This document shows, one piece after another, positions 20,404 through 32,400 of a stretch of 64,000 nt of DNA. Below the pieces are notes generated by a model. It was not told the origin of the DNA. It saw only the letters and a program-made list of their open reading frames with translations, and searched no databases. Origin of the DNA: Hemileia vastatrix (Eukaryota > Basidiomycota > Pucciniomycetes > Pucciniales > Zaghouaniaceae); assembly GCA_030280995.1 (NCBI GenBank), contig JASXTE010000007.1, forward strand, positions 3,580,001 to 3,644,000, read 5' to 3'. The translations under genes and the position numbers were made by a program. Every line of letters begins with the position of its first letter. Position 1 is the stretch's first letter.

Positions 20404-21531
20404 ATGGTAAGGTAAACTCTTACAGTCGCCTTGCTGTAAGCAGAATCCGGAGGAGATATGTGGATTTAGCTGAAAGCCCCGTCCTTCCAATAAAATAACA
20501 AAATGGGAATTCTAAATCACTAAGCTAACCAGTCTAATTGGATCTGATTGATAAGAATAATGAAACTCTAAAATAATTAACTCTTATTGAGATTTAATGA
20601 AAAAGGCTGTTGAGAAAGAAATACTGATAACAACAATTAAGGTGTACCAGTGAAAGATCGGAAAAGATTGACTTTTATGTTTTTATAATAATTTAAATTT
20701 TTATGAGACAGCAATAATCAAGTCCCAGTGATGAAGACCTTTCTAAAGATACCCTATATGAGGTGTGATTTAAATTGTTGAATTGTATTTCTAAAATGTT
20801 ATGTAAAAATAATAAATGTTATAAGGGTATTATAACTTATTTAATTTGTTGAGTAATAAAAAATAAGACCGTGGTGGTTAATGATTAAGCTGTATAATGT
20901 ATCCCCCCTTCTCAATTTCGAGTTTGAGAGACTCTTAAGTATTCCTAGTCACGTGCCTAAGTTTTCCCCTCCAGAGCTCTCCCAGAGTCAATCCGGAGCC
21001 CGTACGGAGTCCGTACGGAGTTTGTACAGAGTCGAAGCGGAGTATGTACGGAGTCCGTCCGGACTTCCGGACTCAATTAGAACCTTAAAAACTATAATAA
21101 AAAATCTAAAAAAATTACACATGATAGAGCTACTTCCCCTTTATATTCCAAATGAATTTTTTTATTCTGCGCAGCTCTAATTTTCCCGTGAAAATTCAAC
21201 AAAGTTAAGTAATTTCTGAAAACGTAAATATTTCTATAAAACTTTAAAATTCATTTAAAATATAAGAAAAATAGTAAAAATTCTGGGAAAATTTCCCAAG
21301 GTTCTTGAGTGACTTGACTTGATACTTAAAAACTTTTCAGACCATAAAAAAAAGTTTTCTCCGTAAAATAAATTGATTTCGTGTAGGCATTTGCTTTTAA
21401 CCGAATTTCTTTATATTTAAAACTCAAATAAATTTAATAAAACCCTTTTACAAAATAATAACGCCAATCTTGCACGCCGTAATAACTCCATTTAGGTACT
21501 TAGGTGCCATACTAAACTTTAGGCTACCACA
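20404..21531 (-). repeat. 3' LTR of D1
   Basis: 1128 bp, direct copy of 42291-43441. It carries a terminal stem-loop (20419-20440, CTTACAG/CTGTAAG), a CGG/CCG array (20991-21070) and a minus-strand TATAAAG (plus-strand coordinates 21139-21145). It lies immediately upstream of antisense gene 1, so it could also drive plus-strand transcription. Confidence 0.93.
20991..21070. promoter_or_regulatory. CGG/CCG triplet array in D1 3' LTR
   Basis: About 80 bp in which 12-bp units GTCCGTACGGAG repeat, giving alternating everted (CCG-TA-CGG) and inverted (CGG-AGT-CCG) triplets. This is a sharp GC-rich island in AT-rich DNA, about 600 bp upstream of gene 1. Zn2Cys6 regulators typically bind paired CGG triplets. 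Binding here is inference. Confidence 0.45.
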
Positions 21532-21541
21532 TCCTCCCTCC
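21532..21541 (-). other. Polypurine tract of D1
   Basis: On the minus strand TTGGAGGGAGGA abuts the 3' LTR start TGTGGTAG. The same tract occurs in D2 (19683) and D3 (56328). Confidence 0.8.
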
Positions 21542-21654
21542 AATTGAGAATGTCCCCATTCTTAAAACTTTGCATAAGTGGTTGAACACAATATTCATCT
21601 TAAACCTTCAACCACCATCTTCTTTAATCAAATTTAAAGTTCATCTTCATCAAT

Positions 21655-22346
21655 ATGTCTTTCAAAGAACTTGTCGCTCCATGTGAACTCTGCGCTCGAT
21701 ACCAGGTACCTTGTTTAATGTCCAACCCTAATCTTCCTGGCAGGACAGCTTGCGACTTATGCCGTGTGAAAAAAGTCAAATGTAACCGGCCAATAGTTCC
21801 TTCTAAAACAAACGTATATTTAGGACCAGCAGCTCTCCCTGATCCCTCAACTTCTAAAAAGTTATCAAAAATTCCTGTCTTCTTAAAACGAATAAGATCA
21901 AAAACAGCTTCAAAAGTTCAATCTTCATCAGCGGATCCCGGCCTAATTTTGCCTTCACAAGATCCTAATCCTATAACGCCAGTTCCCCCAACCAACTTTG
22001 CTGAGACTATGTTTCCTGGCTCTAAATGTAAGACCCTATTATCTTACAAAAAAAAACTTTTAATCAAAATTGAGTAAACCTATGACTTAATAACATATTT
22101 GAGCTTCTATCTGTCGAAATAACCAACACTGATGATGTTGGTAGAGTGAAGACGGACTATATCAATCATTATCCAAATTTTCATCGCTATTTTTTTCTTG
22201 ACTTTACTAATGAGCTGAAACAAAAAATGCTGGCCTATTTTCAAGAAACTCCAGCTAATAACCATAAAGACCTCATGAAAAGAAGAATTTTAATGCAAAG
22301 CTTTGATAATGATGTTGAACAATTTCAAATAAATTATCTTTTCTAA
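21655..22346 (+). CDS. D1 antisense gene 1: Zn2Cys6-like protein
   Basis: Exon 1 (from ATG 21655, reading MSFKELVAPCELC) encodes C10-x2-C13-x6-C20-x12-C33-x2-C36-x6-C43, with basic residues RVKKVK between the last two Cys. All six cysteines are present. In classical fungal Zn2Cys6 domains the basic loop lies in the first half, so this looks like a swapped arrangement. A Ser/Pro linker follows. A GT-AG intron probably starts at 22028 (GTAAGA). Exon 2 runs from ~22104 to 22346 and contains LAYFQETPANNHKDLMKR, matching LDYFQSTPARNPQDLEKR of D3 gene 1. My donor and acceptor leave the frame off by one, so either the borders differ or there is a one-base lesion. Likely a nuclear DNA-binding protein; the function is inference. 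Confidence 0.6.
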
Positions 22347-22529
22347 CAGTATAACTTCATAAAATTTTGTTTTTGCTTGGTCTTCTTTAACTTTCAACAT
22401 AAATGTTGTTTTCTTTCTTCTCTGGCTTAACATAAAATAATAAATAATAAAATCTTGTGATGATTCCACTACTGAGAGCAAGGTTTGAATCCCTTCAGAC
22501 TCCCATATACCAGTCTTCCTTCTTGTCAC

Positions 22530-22925
22530 AGCATTGAGAGAGTGGATCTTCCTATGAGCCGAATACTCCTGATTCCAACCTCATAGGGCCCCCCACTGAG
22601 CCGAATTCTATGCTTCTAATCTCGCCATAAGGTCCTCCAAGCTTCACATCAAAAATGGCCTAACACTGAGGCACTAAAAAAAATCATTCCCTAAAATCCA
22701 ACTACCATCCTAACTTCTGATTCCTTCATCACAATTTTCAAACTTTGCTATACAGCAAACCCATGAAATACTTTTGCCAGGCTTCCAATAATAATATTAA
22801 CTTTAGACCATGTTAAAACTCCACAAATTTCACCTAATTAACCATTATGCTTTCCTTTGGATTATCACCACCTAAAATTTTAACCTCCTAAAGCTTATCA
22901 GCACCCAATTCCAGAAATAATTGAA
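22530..22925. other. D1 spacer between antisense genes, first part
   Basis: About 400 bp with no supported gene. It contains one unit related to the D2 repeats (CTGAGCCGAATTC, then CGCCATAAGGTCCTCCAA). Confidence 0.5.
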
Positions 22926-23405
22926 TAACCAGTTTAGAGTCTTAGTGGACAGTGATAAATTAAAAGATTGAATTGAGTTATCCAAACAAGATTGACATTC
23001 CAGTTTAAAGTCTTGGTGGACCAAAAATATAATCGATTGCCAGTTTATGGTCTTGGTGGACCAAAGATCGTTTAGGTGCATAAATAACTTGATAAATTCC
23101 TAAATAAGGCCTAGGATTGACCAAAGATTGAATAAATTTGATAATCCAGTTTAATGTCATAGTGGACCAAACATTTGATCGACAAGTAATCCAGTATAAG
23201 GCCATAGTGGACCAATGAATGTTGAATTATCTTGCAGATATTAATTTTCCAGTTTAAAGTCATAGTGGACTAAACAATGAATGAACTACCAGTTTAAAGT
23301 CATGGTGGACCAAACATTTGATCGATAAGAAATCCAGTTTAAGGTCATGGTGGACCCAACAGCTTGATAATAGTCCAGTTTAGGGTCTTGGTGGACCTAA
23401 CAACT
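22926..23405. repeat. Array of CAGTTTAAAGTC mini-repeats
   Basis: Nine to ten units of ~25 bp (CCAGTTTAAAGTCATAGTGG followed by ACCAAAC) are spaced 40-55 bp apart, near 22930, 22990, 23040, 23145, 23190, 23248, 23289, 23333 and 23373. Each can fold AGTC against GACT. The array sits just upstream of gene 2. The equivalent place in D3 (57060-57440) has a similar array. Confidence 0.8.
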
Positions 23406-23491
23406 TCTCTATCCTTGAACCCAGATTTTGCCACCAGCTTTCTTCATCCTAGTTTCAAGTTTTCTTCTTCAAAAAAATATCTCCTAACAAG

Positions 23492-26400
23492 ATGAAACCT
23501 TCTGACTTCATTGCTTCAGCTGATCAATCTTGCAAATATTGTGCTTTCACCCATAGGGAATGTATCTTCACTTTCAACTGGCAAAAGCACACTTATAACA
23601 GGGCCTCTTTATCCTGTTATGAGAAGAAAAGAAAATGTTCTGGCTTGAACTGTGGTTCTTTCCCCATTACTGCTACTAGCTTCGCCACCTTCTGCAAACC
23701 TCCTCCTTCTTCTTCACCTTCTACTCCACCCCCTATTCCATCAACCTCTAAAGATCCCATCCCTTTTTCTCCATCAGCCTATTTAAATCTTTCTCCATCA
23801 CCTAATCCTCTGGGTCCTTCTCTCCAATCTAGACTTGCTGCTACTCCCCCAAGAACTCTTGCTGCTCCCAGGGCCATGCTTCAACCTTCTAACAATTCTT
23901 CTCCTACTTCCAACATCTTGAAGCACAAAAGGTCCTATAATAGCCAGCAATCTTCATCTTCTCATGTTTCATCCAAAAGGCCCAGAACATCTACTTCAAA
24001 CACCAAATCCAACACCAGTCCTCCTCATCTATCAAAAATAAAAAATCCTTTTCTAAACATAAAAAATCCCACTCCATTACCAAGTAAGCCGTTTATCTAT
24101 GATCATGATAGTGTTGACACAGGTTAGTTGTCAGACTGTATATCTCCAGGACTGAGTAAAAAGTAATTATAAGTTATGTTAAACACATGAACTATACATG
24201 GGAATAATAAATAAGAGTACACAAATAGTATACATAAGTAAAATTATGATAATACACAAAAAATGCCATTATAACACCTTATATACACGCATATATCCAC
24301 CTTTTATAGGTCTTATGTACTTAATATTAAGTTGGAATATGTTAGGGTAATCTTAAGAACCTTAAGTATAAGGCTACATAATTTTTAAGTACACTTAAAG
24401 CTGTTATATTCATTGTTTTATGCAAAAAACAAGAAATGTGCTTTATTTCACTTAAAAGTTGACTATATGCGCTATAAAATTGAGAATATCAAAATTGCGC
24501 TTTGACAAATCAATTGGGCTCAATTAGAACTATTGATTTGCCTATTTAAATGCATAAAAATAACACTTTTCAAATTTGGTGTTTTTTATGCTAGAAATGG
24601 CTTCTGTGTACTGGCCACATACTGCCTGATTTTTTCCCATGTGAATAGCTTCATTTTTAGCAAAGTTAGCTTTTTCACACTATAATTACCCCACATTCTA
24701 CGCCCAATGAGGGGAAACACACTAAAATAGGTGACAGGCGCTTATTTAGTGTCCTAGCTTAATTAATAATGCATTGACCTTGTTTATATGCACTAATTTC
24801 ATTAATAACCTCACTCTTGGCACTTTATTTCATCACCACGCTTAAATTCGCCTAATTTTAGTCAAGGATTTACCCGTGCAAGAGCCTGCCAAGAACTGCA
24901 TGTAGTTACCCCACATCTCACACTCTTTTTTAAGTTTTTGGGTGGTTTCTAAGTCAATTTTGGTTATTTTTGAATGGGAATTTCACGTAGTATAATGTCA
25001 GGATTAGCCCCATTATTTCTACAGTCAATCCCCCTTATTATTAAGCTATTATTAACCTTAAAAAGTCTCCTTTAGTCTTTAATATTATTGTTTTATACGC
25101 ATATACTCTCTTTTTGTCTTTTTCTTTAATTTTGATGGATTTCCCTTATTATTACAGGATTTTGGCGGTTGTTACTCTTCTAATTATGTCATGGGTTACT
25201 GGGAATGTTGATGGGAATGTCTATTAGTTGTTTAGAGGCGTCATTAACTGTGTATTGGGTGGTACATCAAGGGAATCATTGGGGAACTCAGTGTGTATAA
25301 AAGGAGGAGGTTTTTGGGTTGTATTTCTTCATTCTTTATCATTACAATTCAACCAATATAACCAAACCAATTACAATACATATCAATTAGTACTTTTATA
25401 AGACTTTTGAATAGTATCTGAATTTATATAATCTATTTTTCTACCAACTATAAAGATTGTAAGCCATATATAAGAATAGTGAGAATTATATTACTGAGAC
25501 CTTTATATTTGATTATATTTTACAACTTAGTGGATTAAATCTACAGTACTCATATAGGACCATTAAAATCTTCTAGACAACTGACTATTCAAGCTAGTTC
25601 ACATCCTTGTACTTGACCCTAGCCTGACAATTGGGGACCTTTCCTCAAGAATTCTGTTATAATCCTGTAAGTGAAATTTTCAAGAGAAGGTGCACGTAAA
25701 TAATATCCCTATAGAAATATTTGGATAATTACAACAGGTTGGGGTCACTTATATAGTGATTTCAGAAAAAGAAGCCCTGTTATATTATAAAATTTTGATA
25801 TTGAATCAACAATTTTACCACTAATTTAACTTATAATTGTTATTAGTGGGTCTGTCAATAGACCAATTAAATTTGAGATCTTTGCAGATAAAATTTTTAC
25901 CACTAATTTAACATATAATTGTTCTTAGTGGGAGTCTGTCAATAGACCAATTAAATTTGTGATCTTTGCAGATAATAAACCAATTAAACTGATTAATTGT
26001 TTTCTTTTAACAGGACTCTTAATTTTTTCTTTTATTGGTTTGTAAAATTCATTAAATATTTAGAAAGAATCATACTGACAGTTGTTTTCTTTTGAATATA
26101 AAAACACGGCTACATATTGTAGACCAGTTAAATCAAGTGACCACATAAAAGCATATTTGACTTTTGGCACTTAAATATTCACTTCATACCAATAAGTAAG
26201 CAATAAAATTGTCTTCAGTGGTATTGATAAATACTGATAAAACTCCTTTTTGAAGTTTTCATATCTAAACTTTGAATTCTTTAAATTCCACGTAAAAATG
26301 TGTGACAACAATGACATTGTAAGTAATAAGGTAAAACCTTATAACTTAAGACCTAGAGCTGAAAGACCTGTTACAGGACATTCAAATGGAGGGCCAGGAC

Positions 26401-29400
26401 TCTCCCATAATCAACAACACTCCGTCAATGTCTCTGGAGGAAAGGGAAAAGCTTTTAAAGCAGGTTTCAATAAAGAAAACAAAAAATACTTTACAAGAAC
26501 AAGTTCACTCCCTATCCACCCTACTGAACACCTTGACAATAAGAGTCAACAATATAGTGGACCAGATCAACAATCTGGAAAAGAGAGCAGCTCAAGGTTT
26601 CATAGAAGTCAAACAAGCTCTAGTGGACATAAAGACTCAACCACCAACAGTGGCACCCAACAATTCCATAGCAACACCTCCAGCCCAAGAGGAGGACCAA
26701 AAAATTACAGTAAGCAAGTGGAAATGGGATTGGTACGCCCAAAACTACAACAATCCTCAACAGAAGGGCTCCAGCAGTCACCCTTACAGGGGAAAGGCAA
26801 GGAGAGGCAGGGGAAGTGGGATAAGACCTTGGTAAGTCATCCAACTTCTTATGATCAATTATATCAACCTGAAAATAAATTACTTATAGGTAATGAGATT
26901 GATAAGGAAATGTTGGATATTATTGATAAGGATTTAAAGGATTATTCATTTGAACAGAATATGTTAAACTTGTCTTTACATGAGGACAATGTAAATAGTT
27001 TTATTGATCACCAGGAAAATACTATTAATATAAAAATGGAATCAAATGAATTAAATCTTGACCCTGATAATGAGTGTTCTGAATTGGACACAGAAAAAAT
27101 AGAATATTTTTTAAAAGAGAATCCAATGGAATCAAAAATAATAAGTAAATTATTATTGAGAATTGAAAATTTGGAAGAGTTCTCAAAAGAGTCAAACATT
27201 AATACAGAAAATGTATTATTACAACTAACACAATCATTGAGTACCACAGCCAATAAATTAAAAATTATTGAAAATTCAAATAATGAATTAATCAATGAGA
27301 ATAAGAGATTAAAATCTGAGATTAGAAATTTAGAAAGTAAATTAGAACACTCTCAGAATATTATGGCTACCATAGAGGGACGTGTAAAATTGTCTTTTTC
27401 AAATGTAAATGATACCTTAAATCATGTACCTGTGATAAAAGATAGGTTACAAAGAGTAGAAATTGAAGTAGCTAACATTTTGAAAAATACTGAAACAATA
27501 AAAGATAATACCTCTTATGTAGAAAGAGTACCAGTTTTTATGAAACACTCTGATGATAAACCAATGATTGAACATGAACATAGTGTTATGGGCTCTGAGA
27601 ATATAAAATCAGTAAAAGATGAAATAAATGATCATCTTTCTAAAGTAAGTGAATTACTCAATATTCCTCAGGTTAGGGAAGCAAAAACTAGCCAAAAGAA
27701 CTGGCCTAAGTTAGATCAGTACCCTTCTTTTGACGGGGATTCAAAATCTGATTGGCAACAATTCATACAAAGAATTGATAACTTAAAATTTTCATACAAA
27801 TTACCTGATGAAGAAATTACTTCAAAGTTAATATCTTTATTTACAGATGTGGCCTTATTATGGTTTGAATCTGTATTGAGTGAGGGAATTAATTACTCCT
27901 GGAATGAATGGAAGGCACTAATTGAAAGGCAATTTGGTGGCCCAAAATTTAGAATCACTCAACAAAGACTGTATGAAAGGGCCAGATATAATCCAAATGC
28001 TGGAGATAAACCCATGGTCTTCTTAATGAATTTAATAAAAATCATGAAAGCTATGGATCCAAAAATGGATTATGAAGAGTGGAAAGAAAAAATAATATAC
28101 AAGTTGCCTATATCAGTTAGAGACATTATTGTAGCTAGAACTGAGACTGTCAGAGACACCTCTGGATTCATTAATATATGCAATGAGATATTATTAAACC
28201 ACAAGTATGAAACCAAGTATAGTAGTTACAGACAAAGTTTTGACGTGGTAAAACCTACTACAAGTAAGTTACCAGTGGAAAAGAAAAAACCTTCAGCTCC
28301 CCTTGTCCCTAAGAGACAAGAAAATAACACTTGTTACAAATGTAATGAACCTTGGGTTAAAGGTCACACGTGTAAGAAAAGAATAAATGTTATTGAAACC
28401 TCACAGAATTCTGAACCTAGTAATCATGAAGATGAGAATGTGGAATCCAGTGAGGATTGCAAGAGTAACATATCTTACAGTGATGATGAAAATGAGATAT
28501 TTGTATTAGAACAGGATATAATGTTCCTGAATGATGCTATACCTCATACAGACACATCTTTAACTTCCATAGAGGAAGCTGAAATAATTAAAGATGTATC
28601 TCATGATACTTACAAAATAACACCTATCAGAGCACCTATTATCATATGTGGAAAAGAAATGAATGCCATTCTTGACACTGGGGCTGCAGGTAGTGTAGTT
28701 TCACTTAATGCATTAATGAAACTTGATAGTAAGTACCAGGAAAAACTAGAACCTGTTCAGACAAAGAACTGGAGGGGTTTTGGTTCAGTATTAAATCCAA
28801 TTGGCGAATACAAAACTGCTGTATTCTTTAAATATAATAATGGATATGTTAGAGCAGTTTGTGAATTTGTAGTAATGGATAATAATAATTGTAGTGATTG
28901 GTTTATTATTGGCAATGATTTATTGACAAAATTTGGCATTAAACTAGATCCTGCAAACAGTTGTTTCACCATAGGGGTGAATGGTAAAAGTAAATTCAAA
29001 ATATGTTCTGAAAATTCAGTATATTCCATTTCTCCTAGAGAAGAACAACTGCAAGGTGGAAGAACCACCAATGAAGTGGTTGAATTGGAAAATGAAATCC
29101 AAAAGGCCTCTTTCAGTCCTCAACTCTCAAAAATTGAACAAGAAGACATTTTGAGATTGATTAAATCATATCCTATGGCATTTGCTCATGGATCAAATGA
29201 ACTAGGATTGGTCAAAGACCATGAGATGAAAATCTCTCTAAGCTGTGATCTGGATAATATTCCTGGCAGCTTAAAAAAGAAACCTTACCCAGCATCTCCT
29301 GCAAAAAGGAAGGATATTGAAGACAATATAAAATTGTTGTTGGAAATGGGTATTGTTGAAAAAGTGGACACAACACCTAAGTATTGTGTCATTTCACCAG

Positions 29401-32400
29401 TATTAATCTCTTATGAAAAAGATAAGGCAAGATTATGCGGTGATTATAGAGCTCTGAATACATATACAGTAGATGATATTTACCCTCTACCAAGGATAGC
29501 TTCTATCCATGCTACCTTACAAGGAGCAAAATATATTTCCTGTCTGGATGGGAACAAGGGTTACCACCAGATTCCTGTGGAAAGAAATTCTCAAAATTAC
29601 TTATTAATAACCACACATATGGGTATATTTAAGTATGTGAGAATGCCATTTGGACCAAAGAATGCCCCTTCAGTCTTCCAAAAATTGATGGATAGTGTTT
29701 TTCATCAGGAAATGGTTGAAGGATGGCTATTGGTCTATATTGATGACATCATAGTGTTTTCAAAAACATATGATGAACATTTAAATCACCTGAAAAGAGT
29801 CTTTCAAAAAATGGATGAAATTAATATGACTATTGCATTAAAGAAATGTAAGTTTGGATTTCAATCCTTGAAAGTACTTGGACATGTTGTATCTGGATTA
29901 CAAATTTGTGTTGACCAGAACAAAGTGGCAGCAATTAAAAACATTGGGATACCTAAAAATGTAAAAGAGGTTCAAAGTTTTTTGGGTATGTGTGGATATT
30001 ATAGACAATATATTAAAAATTACCAATCCATTGCAGCCCCTTTAACAACATTAATCAGGAAGAATGAAGCTTTCATTTGGAATAATGAAAGACAACACGC
30101 CTTTAATAAATTAAAGGAATGTTTAATGTCAGCTCCAATATTGGGACTGCCGGATTTCACCCTACCTTTTATCTTGTACACTGATGCAAGTTTCATAGGT
30201 TTGGGTGCTGCTTTACAGCAAAAACAGATAATAAATGGAAAATTATCTGAAGTAGTTATCTGTTATATATCCAGAACCTTAAGAAAAACAGAATTAAGGT
30301 ATGGTGCCACACAGCTAGAATGTTTAGCCGTGGTGTGGGCTTTGGAGAAACTTCATTACTATCTGGAAGACCAGAAGTTTGAACTTATAACAGATTGCAG
30401 TGCAGTAAAATCATTACTAAACATGAAAACACATAATAGGCACATGTTTAGATGGCAACTAGCTGTACAAGAGTACAGAGGAAGCATGAAAATCACTCAC
30501 AGAGCAGGAACATTGCATTCAAATGTGAATTTATTATCCAGAAGTCCTTTGCCAAATGATGCTGACAACCCAGCTTATGTACCTGAAAATGAGGTTATAC
30601 ATATATTTGGGATTTATATAGTGGATTTAGAGGAAGAGTTTATGCAAACTATATTGGAAAATTATTCATCTGATAAAGATATGTCTAAACTATCTACCAT
30701 TCTTAATGATCCAACAAATGCCTCCATGAGTGCATTAATTAAAACCTTGCCTCCAAAGTATAAAAATGCGTTGGAAAAAGGTAAACTATCAATGGAAGAT
30801 GGATATATATATTACAGGAAAAAGTTAAGCAATGTAATAGTAATACCACCTTCTATGAAAGAGTTAATGTTGAGTACTTGTCATGATGACATCTTAGCTG
30901 GTCATTTTGACTTTAACAAAACATTAACCAGAGTTAAAAATACAGCCTGGTGGATAAACATGAAAGAGGATGTACAAAAATAAATTGAAACATGTGACTC
31001 TTGTCAGAAATCTAAAAGATTAACTGGGAAGAGAGCTGGGTTGTTACAACAAATAGAGCAGCCAAAAGCTCCATGGGAAATTATAAACATGGATTTTGTA
31101 ACTGGCTTGCCATTAGCAGGAAAAGAAAGTTTCAATTCTTGCTGGGTAATAGTGGATAGATTAACAAAAATGTGTAAGTTTATCCCTACCCATAAAGAGG
31201 TATCTGCTAAAGACTTGGCATTACTATGGTGGACTCAGATGATGAATACTGCTGGGTTCCCCAAAGCCATAATCTCTGACAGAGATCCTAAATTTAATTC
31301 AGAGTTCTGGACATCTTTGATGGAAGTATCAGGTTTTCAATTAAAATTGTCTACAGCACACCATCCACAAACTGATGGGCTGGCTGAGAGGATGATACAA
31401 ACTCTAGAAGACATGATCAGAAGATATTGTGCCTTTGGATTAGAATACAAAGACAATGAGAAATTCACACATGACTGGGTAACATTAATTCCTGGCCTTG
31501 AATTTGCTTATAACAGCACAACTCATTCTGTAACAGAGAAGAAACCATTTGAACACTGGCTGGGATATGTACCAAATACCCCAGTAAATCATTTAAATAA
31601 ACTACCAAGGTTGGATATACACCCTGGCACTAAATCCTTTATTTATATGCAACAAATGTGTAGAAAGCATGCAGAAGAATGCATCCAAAAAGCATTTGAA
31701 TATGAAAAGAAAAGGTGGGACAAATCTCATAAAGAATTTGAATTTAAAAAGGGAGATGAGGTCCTTATATCAACACTACATTTTAACTTAAAGGTAATGT
31801 TAAATTAAAGGATCCCTTTGTAGGACCTTTTGTAGTAAATAAAATGGTTGGGAATAATGCAGTGGAAGTCATATTATATGCTCCATATGATAGGAAACAT
31901 CCAGTTTTCCCTATCTCATTATTGAAACCTTACCATGCAAATGATCCTGACTTATTTCCAAAAAGAAGGGGAAGGTCTAAAAAGCAACCTGAAGAAATTG
32001 TGGAAAAATCAGAGATTGAAAAAATACTCAAGAAAAGAATCCTTACTAAAGAAAAAGGAACTGAGTATTTACTAAGATTTAAAGGGAAATCAAATGAATT
32101 TGATAAATGGATACCTGAAAAAGAAATTTCTAATTTATCCACCCTTCTTAAAAAATTTAAACAGAAATAAATTTCTGTTCAACCAGCTGAGGGGTTAAAA
32201 AACCAGTACTCATAATATTTTATTATGTTTTATTTCTTTAAATTTGAATCTTTAATGCTACAGATTTACTCTGAATACCTGAAAATTACAAATTAATAAA
32301 ATAAAATGTATAACTTATCATTTTTTTTATTGTTTTTTTTTGGGTGGGCGAGTGTCAGCCTGTATATCTCCAGGACTGAGTAAAAAGTAATTATAAGTTA

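Larger units (their letters stand above)
26298..32170 (+). pseudogene. Gag-Pol polyprotein of element C, two lesions
   Basis: ATG 26298 (MCDNNDIVSNKV) is chosen over the in-frame ATG at 26250 because it aligns with the start of B and sits just before the shared splice donor. The order matches B. The capsid-like region starts near 27690 (WPKLDQYPSFDG) and the zinc knuckle (CYKCNEPW, GHTC) near 28335. Protease ILDTGAAGS is near 28670, RT YIDD near 29740 and RNase H LYTDAS near 30175. Integrase HHCC lies at 30880-31010, catalytic NMDF, SDRD and AERM at ~31090-31390, and the chromodomain at 32014-32140. An in-frame TAA at 30981-30983 interrupts the HHCC finger, and a one-base deletion near 31793 breaks the integrase C-terminus. 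Both are single-site lesions in otherwise intact sequence. Confidence 0.93.

Noticed and set aside
20881..21180. Frames in the D1 LTRs containing GARTESVRSLYRVE-type repeats
   Set aside because: They arise from the 12-bp CGG array. The two LTR copies differ in unit number and lose frame relative to each other.
22926..23405. CRISPR-like regularly spaced repeats
   Set aside because: Repeats are degenerate, spacing varies, the genome is eukaryotic and the units match dispersed boxes of D elements.
21655..24127. Cysteine-cluster genes as ordinary host transcription factors hit by transposons
   Set aside because: Homologous genes sit at the same place and orientation between pol and polypurine tract in D1, D3 and (gene 2) D5, so they belong to the element. 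Ultimate capture from a host gene remains possible.
26832..26889. Second intron of element C as a way to return to the gag-pol frame
   Set aside because: The total removed (116 nt) puts the reading in the third frame, which meets TAA at once. It can only end the accessory protein, not fuse it to Gag-Pol.
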